Assembly (NCBI GenBank): GCA_002409625.1
Contig: DHNY01000016.1
Coordinates: forward strand, 51,039 to 115,038
Direction of reading: 5' to 3'
Length of the DNA: 64,000 nt
Source of the DNA: Anaerolineaceae bacterium UBA5404
GTDB lineage: Bacteria; Chloroflexota; Anaerolineae; Anaerolineales; Anaerolineaceae
Part shown: in pieces, positions 26,989 to 35,760 of the stretch
Layout: the number at the start of each line of letters is the position of its first letter
Position numbering within the stretch: the stretch's first letter is position 1
Program-made: the position numbers and the translations under genes
Notes under the pieces: generated by a model
Database searches by the model: none
Told to the model about the DNA's origin: nothing
What the model saw: the letters and a program-made list of their open reading frames with translations, nothing else

Positions 26989-29691
26989 ATGCTCATTTGG
27001 TCAGAAATTGAAAACCGTGCCATTGCCTTCCAAAAACGCTGGAAAGATACCAAAACCGGCGAAATTCAAGATGCGCAAACTTTTGAGAAAGACTTCATGC
27101 ACCTTTTCGGCATCGACTGGCGAGATGGTCACCATGAGTACAAAGTATTCTTTCGGGATGGCTCAATTGGCTTTATAGACTATCTTTTGCCAGGAAAAAT
27201 CCTCATGGAAATTAAATCTCCTGGTAAGTCACTCAATACTGCCTATTCTGAAGCCATGATCTATTTCCACGCACTATCACCAGAAGCGCAACCCGAGCTA
27301 TTACTCGTATCCGATTTTGATAAATTTCAAGTATACAACATGCGCAAAAACCACTCCTACAAACCGTTCAGGCTCAGCCAGATAAGACGCCATTTGCGCA
27401 TCTTTGGTTTACTCGCCGGTTATGGCGCAGACTATGAAGAACGTACCGAAATCGAAGTTAACGTTGATGCCTCCTACAAAATGGCGCGCATCCACGACGC
27501 CCTCAAAGAAAATGGTTACACCGGTCACGACCTCGAGGTCTACTTGGTGCGTCTGCTCTTCTGTCTTTTTGCGGATGACGCCGGCATCTTTGAAAAAGGC
27601 GCTTTCCTAAACTATCTCGAAAATACCCGGCCCGATGGGTCTGACCTCTCCGGCCAGCTCATGCTGCTGTTTTCCTTGCTCAATACGCCAATCGAAAAAC
27701 GCATGAAGACTCTATCAGACGAAATGAAGCGCTTCCGCTACATCAACGGCACCATTTTCCGCGACCCATTGCCCCCAGCTTCTTTCAATGCCCAAATGCG
27801 CAAAACGCTCATCGAGTGTGCCAGAGATTTTGACTGGACTCAAATTTCACCGTCAATCTTTGGCGCTATGTTCCAGGGTGTGATGGACAAAGACGAACGG
27901 CGTGCGCTAGGCGCTCACTATACCTCAGAAGAAAACATCCTCAAAGTTATCCGACCACTCTTTTTAGACGCGCTTTACGATGAGTTTGAACGCTCCAAAA
28001 ACACGACTGCGGAATTGCAAGCCTTTCAAGACAAACTTGCTTCGCTCAAATTTCTCGACCCCGCCTGTGGCTCAGGCAACTTCCTGATTGTTACATATCA
28101 GAAATTACGCGAACTTGAATTCGAAGCGCTCAAACTATTGCACGATAACCGACAGTTGCAATTGGTAGACCTCATCATCAAAGTCAAGCCTGAGCAGTTC
28201 TATGGCATCGAGATTGAGGACTTCCCCTGCCAGATTGCCAATGTTTCGATGGTGCTGATGAAGCACCTCATGGACCAAGAGGTCAGTAATCACTTTGGGA
28301 CGAACTTAATTGACTTCCCCATCCGCGATAACGCCAACATTGTGCATGGCAACGCCCTTCACTTGGATTGGAACGAGATCTGCCCAGCCGAAGAGCTGGA
28401 TTATATTTTTGGTAATCCACCATTTAGTGGTTACTCAAATCAAAGCAAAGAACAAAAAAATGATGTTTTAAGCGTTTACATAGATGAAAAAGGGAAGTCT
28501 TACAAAACAGCTGGAAAAATAGATTATGTCGCTGCTTGGTATTTTAAAGCTGCTGAATATGCTCAGTTTCTACCCATACATATTGCATTTGTCTCAACAA
28601 ACAGTATTTGTCAGGGGGAACAAGTTGTTGCCGTGTGGGAACCACTATTTGAAAGATTCAAAATAAAAATCAATTTTGCTCACCGCACCTTCAAATGGTC
28701 TAATGAGGCTAAAGGTAAAGCGGCAGTTCATTGTATCATTGTTGGTTTTAGTTGGATGAATCTTCCCAATAAAATTATTTTTAATTCTAATGGCTTGCCA
28801 CAATTTGTTGAAAAGATTAATCCCTACCTTATAGACGCACCAACAGTTTTTATAAAGAGCAGAAGATTGCCCATCTGTAATGTTTCTCATATGGTTTATG
28901 GAAGCAAGCCAACAGATGGTGGTTTATTGATATTATCACCTGAGGAAAAAGCGAGCCTACTTGATGCATATCCTGATGCTAATATGTTGGTAAGACCTTT
29001 CCTAGGGGCTAAAGAGTTTATCCAAAACATTCCACGCTATTGCCTTTGGTTGCAAGGCGTTCCACCAAATGCCTATTCTAAAATACCTCCGATTATGGAA
29101 AGGATTAAGAAGGTCAGAGAGTTCAGATTAAAAAGTACAAAAGTAAAAACGCGTGAGGATGCCAATATACCGATGCTCTTCCAGGAAATACGCCAGCCAA
29201 AGGCTGACTATATTTTGATACCAAGGATTTCTTCCGAAAACAGAACTTATATCCCCATGAGTTTCATTCATCCTGAGGTCATTTGTGGTGACCAAAACCT
29301 GATGATCCCAGATGCAACACTTTACGAATTTGGCGTGCTTACTTCTAACACCCATATGGCATGGATGAGAACTGTAGCTGGCCGGCTCGAAATGCGTTAT
29401 CGCTATTCAGCGCAGATAGTTTACAACAACTTCCTATGGCCTCAGCCAACGGATATTCAAAAGCAGAAGATCGAGCAAACCGCCCAAACGATACTCGATG
29501 CTCGCGAAAGCTTCCCTGATGCCAGCCTGGCAGACCTCTACGATGAACTCACCATGCCACCCGTACTGCGCAAAGCTCACCAGGCAAACGATAAAGCCGT
29601 CTGGGAGGCCTATGGCAAACTCTGGGCTTTCAATGACGAATCCGCCTGTGTGGCATGGTTGATGAGGGAGTATCAAAAACTATTGAATTAA
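26989..29691 (+). CDS. MmeI-like type IIG/IIL restriction-modification enzyme
   Basis: A single 900-residue chain combining nuclease and methyltransferase. The N-terminus has a PD-(D/E)xK site: GFIDYLL then MEIKSPGK with Glu74 and Lys76. The N6-adenine methyltransferase motifs are DPACGSGNF (from residue 356) and GNPPFSGYSNQSKEQ (NPPF 476-479). The last 350 residues should be the target recognition domain that sets specificity for both activities. The architecture and motif spacing match the MmeI family. A GGAG lies 13 bp upstream, a little far. Codons are more AT-rich from about 28420 onward than before, so the recognition part may have been exchanged. Confidence 0.92.
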   Translation: MLIWSEIENRAIAFQKRWKDTKTGEIQDAQTFEKDFMHLFGIDWRDGHHEYKVFFRDGSIGFIDYLLPGKILMEIKSPGKSLNTAYSEAMIYFHALSPEAQPELLLVSDFDKFQVYNMRKNHSYKPFRLSQIRRHLRIFGLLAGYGADYEERTEIEVNVDASYKMARIHDALKENGYTGHDLEVYLVRLLFCLFADDAGIFEKGAFLNYLENTRPDGSDLSGQLMLLFSLLNTPIEKRMKTLSDEMKRFRYINGTIFRDPLPPASFNAQMRKTLIECARDFDWTQISPSIFGAMFQGVMDKDERRALGAHYTSEENILKVIRPLFLDALYDEFERSKNTTAELQAFQDKLASLKFLDPACGSGNFLIVTYQKLRELEFEALKLLHDNRQLQLVDLIIKVKPEQFYGIEIEDFPCQIANVSMVLMKHLMDQEVSNHFGTNLIDFPIRDNANIVHGNALHLDWNEICPAEELDYIFGNPPFSGYSNQSKEQKNDVLSVYIDEKGKSYKTAGKIDYVAAWYFKAAEYAQFLPIHIAFVSTNSICQGEQVVAVWEPLFERFKIKINFAHRTFKWSNEAKGKAAVHCIIVGFSWMNLPNKIIFNSNGLPQFVEKINPYLIDAPTVFIKSRRLPICNVSHMVYGSKPTDGGLLILSPEEKASLLDAYPDANMLVRPFLGAKEFIQNIPRYCLWLQGVPPNAYSKIPPIMERIKKVREFRLKSTKVKTREDANIPMLFQEIRQPKADYILIPRISSENRTYIPMSFIHPEVICGDQNLMIPDATLYEFGVLTSNTHMAWMRTVAGRLEMRYRYSAQIVYNNFLWPQPTDIQKQKIEQTAQTILDARESFPDASLADLYDELTMPPVLRKAHQANDKAVWEAYGKLWAFNDESACVAWLMREYQKLLN

Positions 29692-29804
29692 TTACATTTT
29701 ATCTGGATTGACGTGTATTCATTTTTTAGGGAATAAAATAATTCTTATAATGAATGTAAAGATGCGTTGTAAATTAATACACCTTTAATAAAACAGAGTC
29801 GCTT

Positions 29805-30305
29805 CTAATATTCTGTTGTTCGAAAATCTAAGATTTCAATCAGCCCATAAATATCTATGCATTTAATCCTTAACCTATCACATACATCAGGGATTTTTGA
29901 GTTTATTCCTGTTTTGCTTGGTTTAGATATTTCATTCGAGACAATAACTCTGTTATTAATATCATGGTAAGCGTATTCGATTAAGAAGACATCCCTGCTT
30001 AAAGTCTCAAATTCTGAATCTGTTATTGATTGCATTGAAATTTCGTATCCTTTTTCTAATATTGCATCAACCGAAACAATCGGTTCATCTAGCAATACTG
30101 TTTGCCGTTTTTTTGTTATCCAATCCTTTAGTTCGTCTTTCCCATCAGTTAATTCTTTTAGTATTTCTATCGGGATTTTTATATCACCTTGATCAATCAA
30201 TTTATTCAACCATTCCCAAAACTCTGGGACTCGGACAAATTGATAGTATTTATTCTTTGCAGTTATTAATATGTTTGAGTCGATAAGGTACAGTTTTTTT
30301 GTCAA
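29805..30305 (-). CDS. DUF4411-family PIN-like protein, probable toxin
   Basis: A 166-residue protein with a PIN-like acidic start (KLYLIDSNILITAKNKYY) and EILKELTDGKDELKDWI, as in DUF4411. PIN proteins are usually Mg-dependent RNases. It begins with TTG at 30305 whose last bases form the TGA of the upstream gene (TTGA overlap), with GAGGTG a few bases before. That tight coupling to an ImmA/IrrE protein suggests a toxin-antitoxin pair. Confidence 0.75.
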   Translation of the reverse strand: MTKKLYLIDSNILITAKNKYYQFVRVPEFWEWLNKLIDQGDIKIPIEILKELTDGKDELKDWITKKRQTVLLDEPIVSVDAILEKGYEISMQSITDSEFETLSRDVFLIEYAYHDINNRVIVSNEISKPSKTGINSKIPDVCDRLRIKCIDIYGLIEILDFRTTEY

Positions 30306-31495
30306 GAATTCACCTCAATTAATGTATGTACACTTCTTGACGATACTCCTAATATCTTACTCGCATCTGGTAACGAAAGGGTGCCATTTGATAAATATGA
30401 TTTTACTGATTTCACTAACCCATGACCGGCTTGATTTCGCTTAATAATGTTGTAATCTGGACCCCCAACAGAACTTCTTTGTTTATTTCGTTGTTCTATT
30501 TTGGTTTTGATCCAGCGTTCCTTGAAAACAGAACTTAATTGTTCATACTCATGACTGGAGATTATCCCCAAGATAAGCAAGCGATATGCTACCATAGTAG
30601 AACTTATATTTCGAGCACTAGAAAAATTTTCTATATCATTTATTAATTGTTGAGATGGGTATGTAGTTGAAACCTGAATAAACTTATCCCATACTTCGCC
30701 ATCATTCAGAAGAATGCTGCTGGCAACATCGTTGCAAATCTTTTCATCTTCAAGTTTTAGGTTTCCATTACTGATACTGCTTTGACCCAAAAAGAGATGT
30801 ACTAGTTCATGGAGTAAAGTAAAAGATAATGCACTCCTTGCGTCATTATTGTTTATTACTATAAATGGTGCTATTTTGTCAACAAGTGTAAATCCTCTAA
30901 ACACTTCTGGCATTATTTTGGTGAAATGGTTGCCAAGATCAGTCACCAATAGTACATAGACACCTTTTCGCTCAATTAACTCTCGGAGATATTGGAATGC
31001 TTCTCTTGTATTTCTAAAACGCCTAAATTCCTTGATGTTAAAACCAATAATCTTCTTGATTTCTTCTGACAGTTTTTCAATTGAAATAGGAGGATGTAGT
31101 GATTCGATAAACTCAATGGTTTCAGCGACTTCATTATCAATCATTGCTTCTCTTAGTATTATCTGTCTCCCCTGAATATCCCTAATTAATGTACTTAACC
31201 AAAATTCTTCGATCTTTGTTGTTTGATGATATATTTTTCTGTAATCTACGAGTGAGGGCGAAGGTTTAGGAATAGTTTCAATATAGAATAATAAAAGATT
31301 GCGCCGATATAATGCTGCCATCTTTTCCAATACTGCTTTGCTAGGAATAAGTTTTCCTTGTTCAATAAGTTCGAGTCTCTCTACTGCTGTTCTATTTTTG
31401 GTATCTTTGAAATTCAATTTTCTAGCAGCATCTTTGAGCGACAACCCAGCGTTTTCCCTTGCTAGAACTAGCGTTTGGAAATTTATTTTGGACAT
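30302..31495 (-). CDS. HTH (XRE) and ImmA/IrrE-type metallopeptidase protein, probable antitoxin/regulator
   Basis: A 397-residue protein. The N-terminal 70 residues form an XRE helix-turn-helix (LSLKDAARKLNFKDTKNRT, RLELIEQGKLIPS). The middle has the zinc peptidase motif LLHELVHLFLG (HELVH, about residues 229-233) of ImmA/IrrE (COG2856). The last part ends in another helix-turn-helix-like stretch (LPDASKILGVSSRSVHTLIE). Such proteins often cleave a partner repressor or act as antitoxins. It overlaps the PIN-like gene by 4 bp. AT-rich codons set the pair apart from its neighbours. Confidence 0.87.
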   Translation of the reverse strand: MSKINFQTLVLARENAGLSLKDAARKLNFKDTKNRTAVERLELIEQGKLIPSKAVLEKMAALYRRNLLLFYIETIPKPSPSLVDYRKIYHQTTKIEEFWLSTLIRDIQGRQIILREAMIDNEVAETIEFIESLHPPISIEKLSEEIKKIIGFNIKEFRRFRNTREAFQYLRELIERKGVYVLLVTDLGNHFTKIMPEVFRGFTLVDKIAPFIVINNNDARSALSFTLLHELVHLFLGQSSISNGNLKLEDEKICNDVASSILLNDGEVWDKFIQVSTTYPSQQLINDIENFSSARNISSTMVAYRLLILGIISSHEYEQLSSVFKERWIKTKIEQRNKQRSSVGGPDYNIIKRNQAGHGLVKSVKSYLSNGTLSLPDASKILGVSSRSVHTLIEVNS

Positions 31496-31629
31496 TTCAA
31501 CTAACTTCCAACCTTTCTCCTTCGTACCAAAGACATCAATAATTATACAGCAAGTTTGGATGATGATAATATGTTTTTTACAACTATTCGCTAAACAAGA
31601 TTGTTATCAAGGTCTTTTATGCATAAGTT
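31496..31629. other. AT-rich upstream region of the HTH-ImmA gene
   Basis: Contains no open reading frame of note. It should hold the promoter of the HTH-ImmA/PIN pair, but I cannot place -35 and -10 elements with confidence. Confidence 0.4.
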
Positions 31630-31824
31630 CTAATGCATGGAGGTAGGCTTTGTGCCAAACGTGAACGTGGCAGACAATTGAGGGCGCATACCGCCCTTAT
31701 TTAAGGCGGCGTTGGCACGGGCGAAGGTTCTGGCATCAAAACCGGTAGCGATGAGCCCACAAGACCCAGTGGTGGTGATGCGGCAATGGTTTTTGTTTTC
31801 TTGAGTCTTAAAAAGAAACACCAC
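31630..31824 (-). CDS. Small open reading frame, not recognised
   Basis: A 64-codon frame beside tRNA-Val. The part CRITTTGSCGLIATGFDART...ALNKGGMRPQLS uses GC-ending codons like neighbouring real genes, so it may be a genuine small gene or the 3' end of a lost one. Its nominal start overlaps the tRNA terminator and has no ribosome binding site. No family is recognised. Confidence 0.25.
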   Translation of the reverse strand: MVFLFKTQENKNHCRITTTGSCGLIATGFDARTFARANAALNKGGMRPQLSATFTFGTKPTSMH

Positions 31825-31845
31825 AATTGATTTTCAACTGTGGTG
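31819..31845 (-). terminator. Terminator of tRNA-Val
   Basis: An imperfect stem CACCACA / TGTGGTG with TTG / CAA inside (31819-31845), followed on the minus strand by TTTCTTTTT. It begins 9 bases after the tRNA 3' end. Confidence 0.75.
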
Positions 31846-31853
31846 CTTGTAGG

Positions 31854-31927
31854 TGGGTGGTATAGGACTCGAACCTACGACCTTTGCGATGTCAACGCAA
31901 CGCTCTAACCAACTGAGCTAACCGCCC
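31854..31927 (-). tRNA. tRNA-Val (anticodon GAC)
   Basis: A cloverleaf is readable on the minus strand: acceptor GGGCGGT, D arm AGCTCAGTTGGTTAGAGC, anticodon loop TTGACAT (anticodon GAC) on a TTGCG/CGCAA stem, and T loop GGTTCGAGTCC. The 3' CCA is not encoded (CCT follows the discriminator A). The acceptor stem has a C-A mismatch at position 4-69 (GGGCGGT against ACCACCC). Confidence 0.93.
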
Positions 31928-31972
31928 GTGGAAACGTGATTATAACTGAGGCTTAAAAATTGTGCAAGTTTT

Positions 31973-32632
31973 TTAACTAAAATCGCCTGCATTAATATGC
32001 TCGATAATCTCTTTTGCGGATTGCCCCTCAAGCGATGGCAGCACAAGGTCGGCGTGACCCACTCTGCTGTGTGATCCCAAACCAAGCGCTAACATGCCGG
32101 CAGCATGGGCGGCATCGATTCCCGCCGAAGCATCCTCGATGACCAGGCAGTCTTTTGGCTCGAGCTTAAATAAGTCAGCTGCGAGTAAAAAGAGGTCTGG
32201 AAAAGGTTTGGAGCGGGCAGGTGCATGTCCATCAATGACGCCGTTGATTAGCCCGCCAATGCCCAGCTTCTGAATAACCAAAGCTGCGTTTTTGCTCACT
32301 GAGACAATAGCCCGCGGGATGCCCATCTCGATAAGCTCTAACAACATTTCTTTGGCACCAGGCAAAATGTTTTTCGGACTCATCTGGTTGATCCATTCGA
32401 GGTAATAGTTGTTTTTGGTTTCCATGTAAGTTTGGGCTTGCGCTTCGGTAACAGGGCGTCCTTTTAGCAGGATTTCGAGGGAATTGCGGCGTGATATGCC
32501 TCGCAAAGCCTCATTTTCTTCGCGGCTGAAAGGGATGCCTAAATCTTTACCCAGACGCTGCCAGGCTAAAAAATGGTATTCAGAGGTGTCTGTGATGACG
32601 CCATCGAGATCAAATAAAAAGGCTTTAATCAT
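31973..32632 (-). CDS. pgmB: Beta-phosphoglucomutase
   Basis: A 219-residue HAD-superfamily enzyme interconverting beta-glucose 1-phosphate and glucose 6-phosphate. The nucleophile motif is FLFDLDGVITDTSEYHFLAW, with the cap motif LRGISRRNSLEILL typical of the beta-phosphoglucomutase branch; DASAGIDAAHAAGM is the third HAD motif. Its start overlaps the GH65 stop by 4 bp (ATGA), so the two products are made together. It uses the beta-glucose 1-phosphate released by the phosphorylase. Confidence 0.95.
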   Translation of the reverse strand: MIKAFLFDLDGVITDTSEYHFLAWQRLGKDLGIPFSREENEALRGISRRNSLEILLKGRPVTEAQAQTYMETKNNYYLEWINQMSPKNILPGAKEMLLELIEMGIPRAIVSVSKNAALVIQKLGIGGLINGVIDGHAPARSKPFPDLFLLAADLFKLEPKDCLVIEDASAGIDAAHAAGMLALGLGSHSRVGHADLVLPSLEGQSAKEIIEHINAGDFS

Positions 32633-34803
32633 TGAGAGTTCTCTCCAGCTTTGATGTCAAAGTTATGCAGCTCGCCTTTCCAAACTAAATTGAAGCTAAG
32701 ACGAGTCCAATGTTGAGGCAGTTTGGGAACTATGCTGAAGCTGTCATCCAGGATTTGTAAACCGCCAAAGCCAAAGACAGCGGCTTGCCACAAGCCACCT
32801 GCTGAGGCGCCATGGATGCCATCGCTTGCATTTCCGCGCAGGTCTTTGAGGTCAGCCTGGGCGGCAAGCATGAAATTTTGATAGGCTTCATGCAAATCAC
32901 CGTGCCTCGCAGCCAGAATGGATTGAATTGCCGGGCCAAGTGAAGAGCCAAAAGCGTAATCGGTGCGCGGTGTGTAAAATCTGTAATTTGCCTCATGCTC
33001 TTCCTCGTCAAAAAGCTCTGGCAATAAATACATCAACATCAAAACATCGGGTTGTTTGATGATTTGCGTTTTTGCAACGCCTTCAAAGCCTAAAATGGCT
33101 TGCATTGATTGCTTTCTTCCGTCATAGTCCTGTAAATCGACGTTTTCCAGGTCAAAATAGCCGTCAAACTGCTCCAAAACACCATCAGCGTTGGCTTTGG
33201 GCAAGGCGATTTGCTGGGCTTTGCTCTTCCAGCCCTTGATTTTGGCTTCATCTACTCCCAATGTGCTCAAAAGCGTTGAAGCGGTTTCAGTTTTCTGGGA
33301 CTCCAGCCAATGGAACAACTTACAAGCAAGTTTTAAGTGCCAGGCGGCAAAATAGTTCGTGTAAGCATTGTTGTCGATATGCTCATGATACTCATCCGGC
33401 CCAATTACATTCCGTAGCTCATATTGCTTCTTGACTTCAATCCATTCAAGCCGGCTTTCCCAAAAAAGGCTTGTTTCAAGGATGATTTGCGCACCACGGT
33501 TGAGCATAAAGGCATCATCGCCACTCAGTTTCCAGTATTGCAAGATTGCCCAAACAATGTCGCTGGAGATGTGGATTTCAATATCACCGGTCCAAATGCG
33601 CAGCAGTTTTTCTGGCTCAAAAGGATGTGGCACCCAGGTTGGGGTAACTTCGTCACCTGTGGAAGCGCTTTCCCAGGGATATTGCGCGCCTTTTAAGCCG
33701 TTGGCAACTGCTTTTCTGCGTGCGCCAGGCAGGTTGTGATAGCGATAAGAAAGCAAATTGCGCGCGATTTTTGGAAAGAGGTGGCTGAAGAAAGGCAGCA
33801 TAAAGATCTCTGTATCCCAAAAAGTGTGCCCTCGATACCCATATCCGCTAAGCGTTTTTGCGCCGATGTTCACGCGCTCAGTGTGTCGGGGTCCGGCAAT
33901 CAGCAAGTGATATATATTGAAGCGCACCGCCAGCTGGGCTTCGTCGTCACCCTCAATGATGATGTCAGCAATGCGCCAGTCTTCCCGCCAGGCTTGGGCA
34001 TGTTCCTCATAAGCTTGATTAAAGGAAAGATTTGAAAGGGCTTGGGTAGAGAGCTTTTCCAAATTGGCTTCATTGAAAGGGTCGGCTTCAATAGAAACAA
34101 ATTTGCACAGGCTTATTGTTTCGTTTTGTTTGAGATCGGCATGAAGCACTTCGATAGGGTGGTTGCGCAGGTTTAGCTGTGTTTTAATGAATGAAGCACC
34201 CTCCGTTTTTAGAACCTGCTTTAAGCTCACGGGCACTTGGCTGGTTTGGCTTATGAGTTCAAGGCTGATACCAAAGTCATCTGTGTTTTGATCGCGCCAA
34301 ACCCAGTGCTTAAATTGTTCGTTTGAGGTCTCGCCGTTTAGACCGCTGTGAATGTCGCATGTACCAGAATAATTTTCTGGCAGAACGTCTACTTTGAGGA
34401 CGCACAGGGAGTCCTTTGCTCGGCTGGCAAAACGTTGGAAGTGCAATTGGCTAATATGCCCATTGGGGCTTTGCCAGCGGACCAGCCGGCTGAGGAGGCC
34501 TGTGCGTAGGTCAAGCTTGCGTTTAAAGTCCAGTAACTTGCCCGTGCGCATATCGAACCGTTCGCCATTGAGCCAGATTTCCAGCTCCGCCCAGTTTGGG
34601 AAGTTTGCCAATTCTGTGAAAACAATCGGGATGTCATCAAAAACGCCATGCACAAAGGTGCTCGCTTGTTGCCCGGGATAGTACTCTTCAAAACTGCCTC
34701 GTGTGCCAAGATAACCATTGCCTTGGGTGAACACAGTTTCAAAATGGTTTAGCTTGTTTGCTTCAAATTCATTTTGAATAATAATCCAATTTTTGTCGTC
34801 CAT
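32629..34803 (-). CDS. GH65 glycoside phosphorylase (maltose/kojibiose/trehalose type)
   Basis: A 724-residue cytoplasmic enzyme that splits an alpha-glucobiose with phosphate, giving beta-glucose 1-phosphate and glucose. The family start FTQGNGYLGTRGSFEEYYPG and the catalytic acid Glu471 in VIGPDEYHEH are clear, along with RGHTFWDTEIFMLPF. GH65 specificity is set by short loops I cannot read by eye, so maltose, kojibiose, nigerose and trehalose all remain possible. GAGGAA precedes the ATG. The pairing with pgmB saves one ATP per disaccharide. No sugar transporter is adjacent. Confidence 0.93.
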   Translation of the reverse strand: MDDKNWIIIQNEFEANKLNHFETVFTQGNGYLGTRGSFEEYYPGQQASTFVHGVFDDIPIVFTELANFPNWAELEIWLNGERFDMRTGKLLDFKRKLDLRTGLLSRLVRWQSPNGHISQLHFQRFASRAKDSLCVLKVDVLPENYSGTCDIHSGLNGETSNEQFKHWVWRDQNTDDFGISLELISQTSQVPVSLKQVLKTEGASFIKTQLNLRNHPIEVLHADLKQNETISLCKFVSIEADPFNEANLEKLSTQALSNLSFNQAYEEHAQAWREDWRIADIIIEGDDEAQLAVRFNIYHLLIAGPRHTERVNIGAKTLSGYGYRGHTFWDTEIFMLPFFSHLFPKIARNLLSYRYHNLPGARRKAVANGLKGAQYPWESASTGDEVTPTWVPHPFEPEKLLRIWTGDIEIHISSDIVWAILQYWKLSGDDAFMLNRGAQIILETSLFWESRLEWIEVKKQYELRNVIGPDEYHEHIDNNAYTNYFAAWHLKLACKLFHWLESQKTETASTLLSTLGVDEAKIKGWKSKAQQIALPKANADGVLEQFDGYFDLENVDLQDYDGRKQSMQAILGFEGVAKTQIIKQPDVLMLMYLLPELFDEEEHEANYRFYTPRTDYAFGSSLGPAIQSILAARHGDLHEAYQNFMLAAQADLKDLRGNASDGIHGASAGGLWQAAVFGFGGLQILDDSFSIVPKLPQHWTRLSFNLVWKGELHNFDIKAGENSQ

Positions 34804-34970
34804 TTGTTCCTCTTTTGCTCATCAAGCATGCAAGCTTTGTGGCGTTTTTTAGGCTCCCGAATTTATCGTGGCTTCTTTAGTATACATAAACATAGCGGCC
34901 TTGCTGTGGATTTGTGTATCAAAGCTTTTATTAGAAAAGAATAAAAATGAGTGTTTAAGGTCTACAAGAA

Positions 34971-35028
34971 TTGGTTAAGCGTCTACAAAGTTTATATAAT
35001 GAGCTTAATGAGGTTAGTGAGAGCTAAC
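34971..35028 (+). promoter_or_regulatory. Promoter and palindromic operator of the superoxide dismutase gene
   Basis: TTGGTT (34971-34976) and TATAAT (34995-35000) are 18 bp apart. A palindrome GTTAG-(6)-CTAAC lies at 35013-35028, just past the expected start of transcription. This resembles sites of metal-responsive DtxR/MntR-type repressors, which would suit a manganese enzyme; the regulator is not in the window. Confidence 0.6.
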
Positions 35029-35053
35029 AAAATGAAGCGAATGGAGGATTAAT

Positions 35054-35674
35054 ATGTTTAAACAGTATCAACTACCTTATGCCTATGACGCAATCGAACC
35101 CCACATCGACGCGATGACCATGGAATTGCACTATTCCAAACATCATGCCGGTTATACAAAAAATCTAAACGACGCCGTTGAAAAACTTGGCATCGAGAAA
35201 AACATTGAAGAACTACTTTTCACTTTGGAAGAAATCAAAGATCCAAAGCTGATGATGACCGTGCGCAACAACGGTGGTGGCTATTACAACCACAACCTTT
35301 ATTTTGCAACCATTAGCCCCAATGGCGGTGGTGAGCCAGGTGGCGCTTTTGGTAAGTTGCTGGGAGACAGCTTTGGCGGTTTTGCCGGCTTCCAAGAGAA
35401 GTTGAGCCAGTTTGCCTTGGGTCAGTTTGGGTCCGGTTGGGCATGGCTTTCAGCGAATAAGGCTGGCGAACTTTTGCTTTCATCGAGCCCCAACCAAGAT
35501 AATCCCATTATCGAGAAGTCTGAATATCAACCCATTTTGGGCATTGACGTTTGGGAACACGCCTACTATCTGAAGTACAAGAACGTCCGTGCGGAATATG
35601 TTAAGGCTTTCTTCAACGTGATTGACTGGAAGGTTGTTGAGGAAGGTTACGAAAAAATTAAGTCCGCTGGCTAG
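35054..35674 (+). CDS. sodA: Superoxide dismutase, Mn-type by signature residues
   Basis: A 206-residue enzyme converting superoxide to oxygen and peroxide. Metal ligands are His26 (MELHYSKHH), His80 (GGGYYNHNLYF), and the Asp and His of GIDVWEHAYY. Gly76, four residues before His80, and the Gln of PNQDNPI are the Mn-type positions; Fe enzymes carry a Gln in place of Gly76. GGAGG precedes the ATG. There is no signal peptide, so it is cytoplasmic. In an anaerobe with [FeFe]-hydrogenase this is probably oxygen defence. The gene is alone between its promoter and a terminator. Confidence 0.95.
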   Translation: MFKQYQLPYAYDAIEPHIDAMTMELHYSKHHAGYTKNLNDAVEKLGIEKNIEELLFTLEEIKDPKLMMTVRNNGGGYYNHNLYFATISPNGGGEPGGAFGKLLGDSFGGFAGFQEKLSQFALGQFGSGWAWLSANKAGELLLSSSPNQDNPIIEKSEYQPILGIDVWEHAYYLKYKNVRAEYVKAFFNVIDWKVVEEGYEKIKSAG

Positions 35675-35728
35675 CCACGATCTGATGAGCTAAACCTCAG
35701 CCAGTGAGCTGAGAGAGATTGAGTTTAG

Positions 35729-35760
35729 GAGGTTGATCCATTGGGTCAACCTCTTTTTTA
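35729..35760 (+). terminator. Intrinsic terminator of sodA
   Basis: Stem GAGGTTGA (35729-35736) with TCAACCTC (35746-35753), followed by TTTTTTA. Confidence 0.85.
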
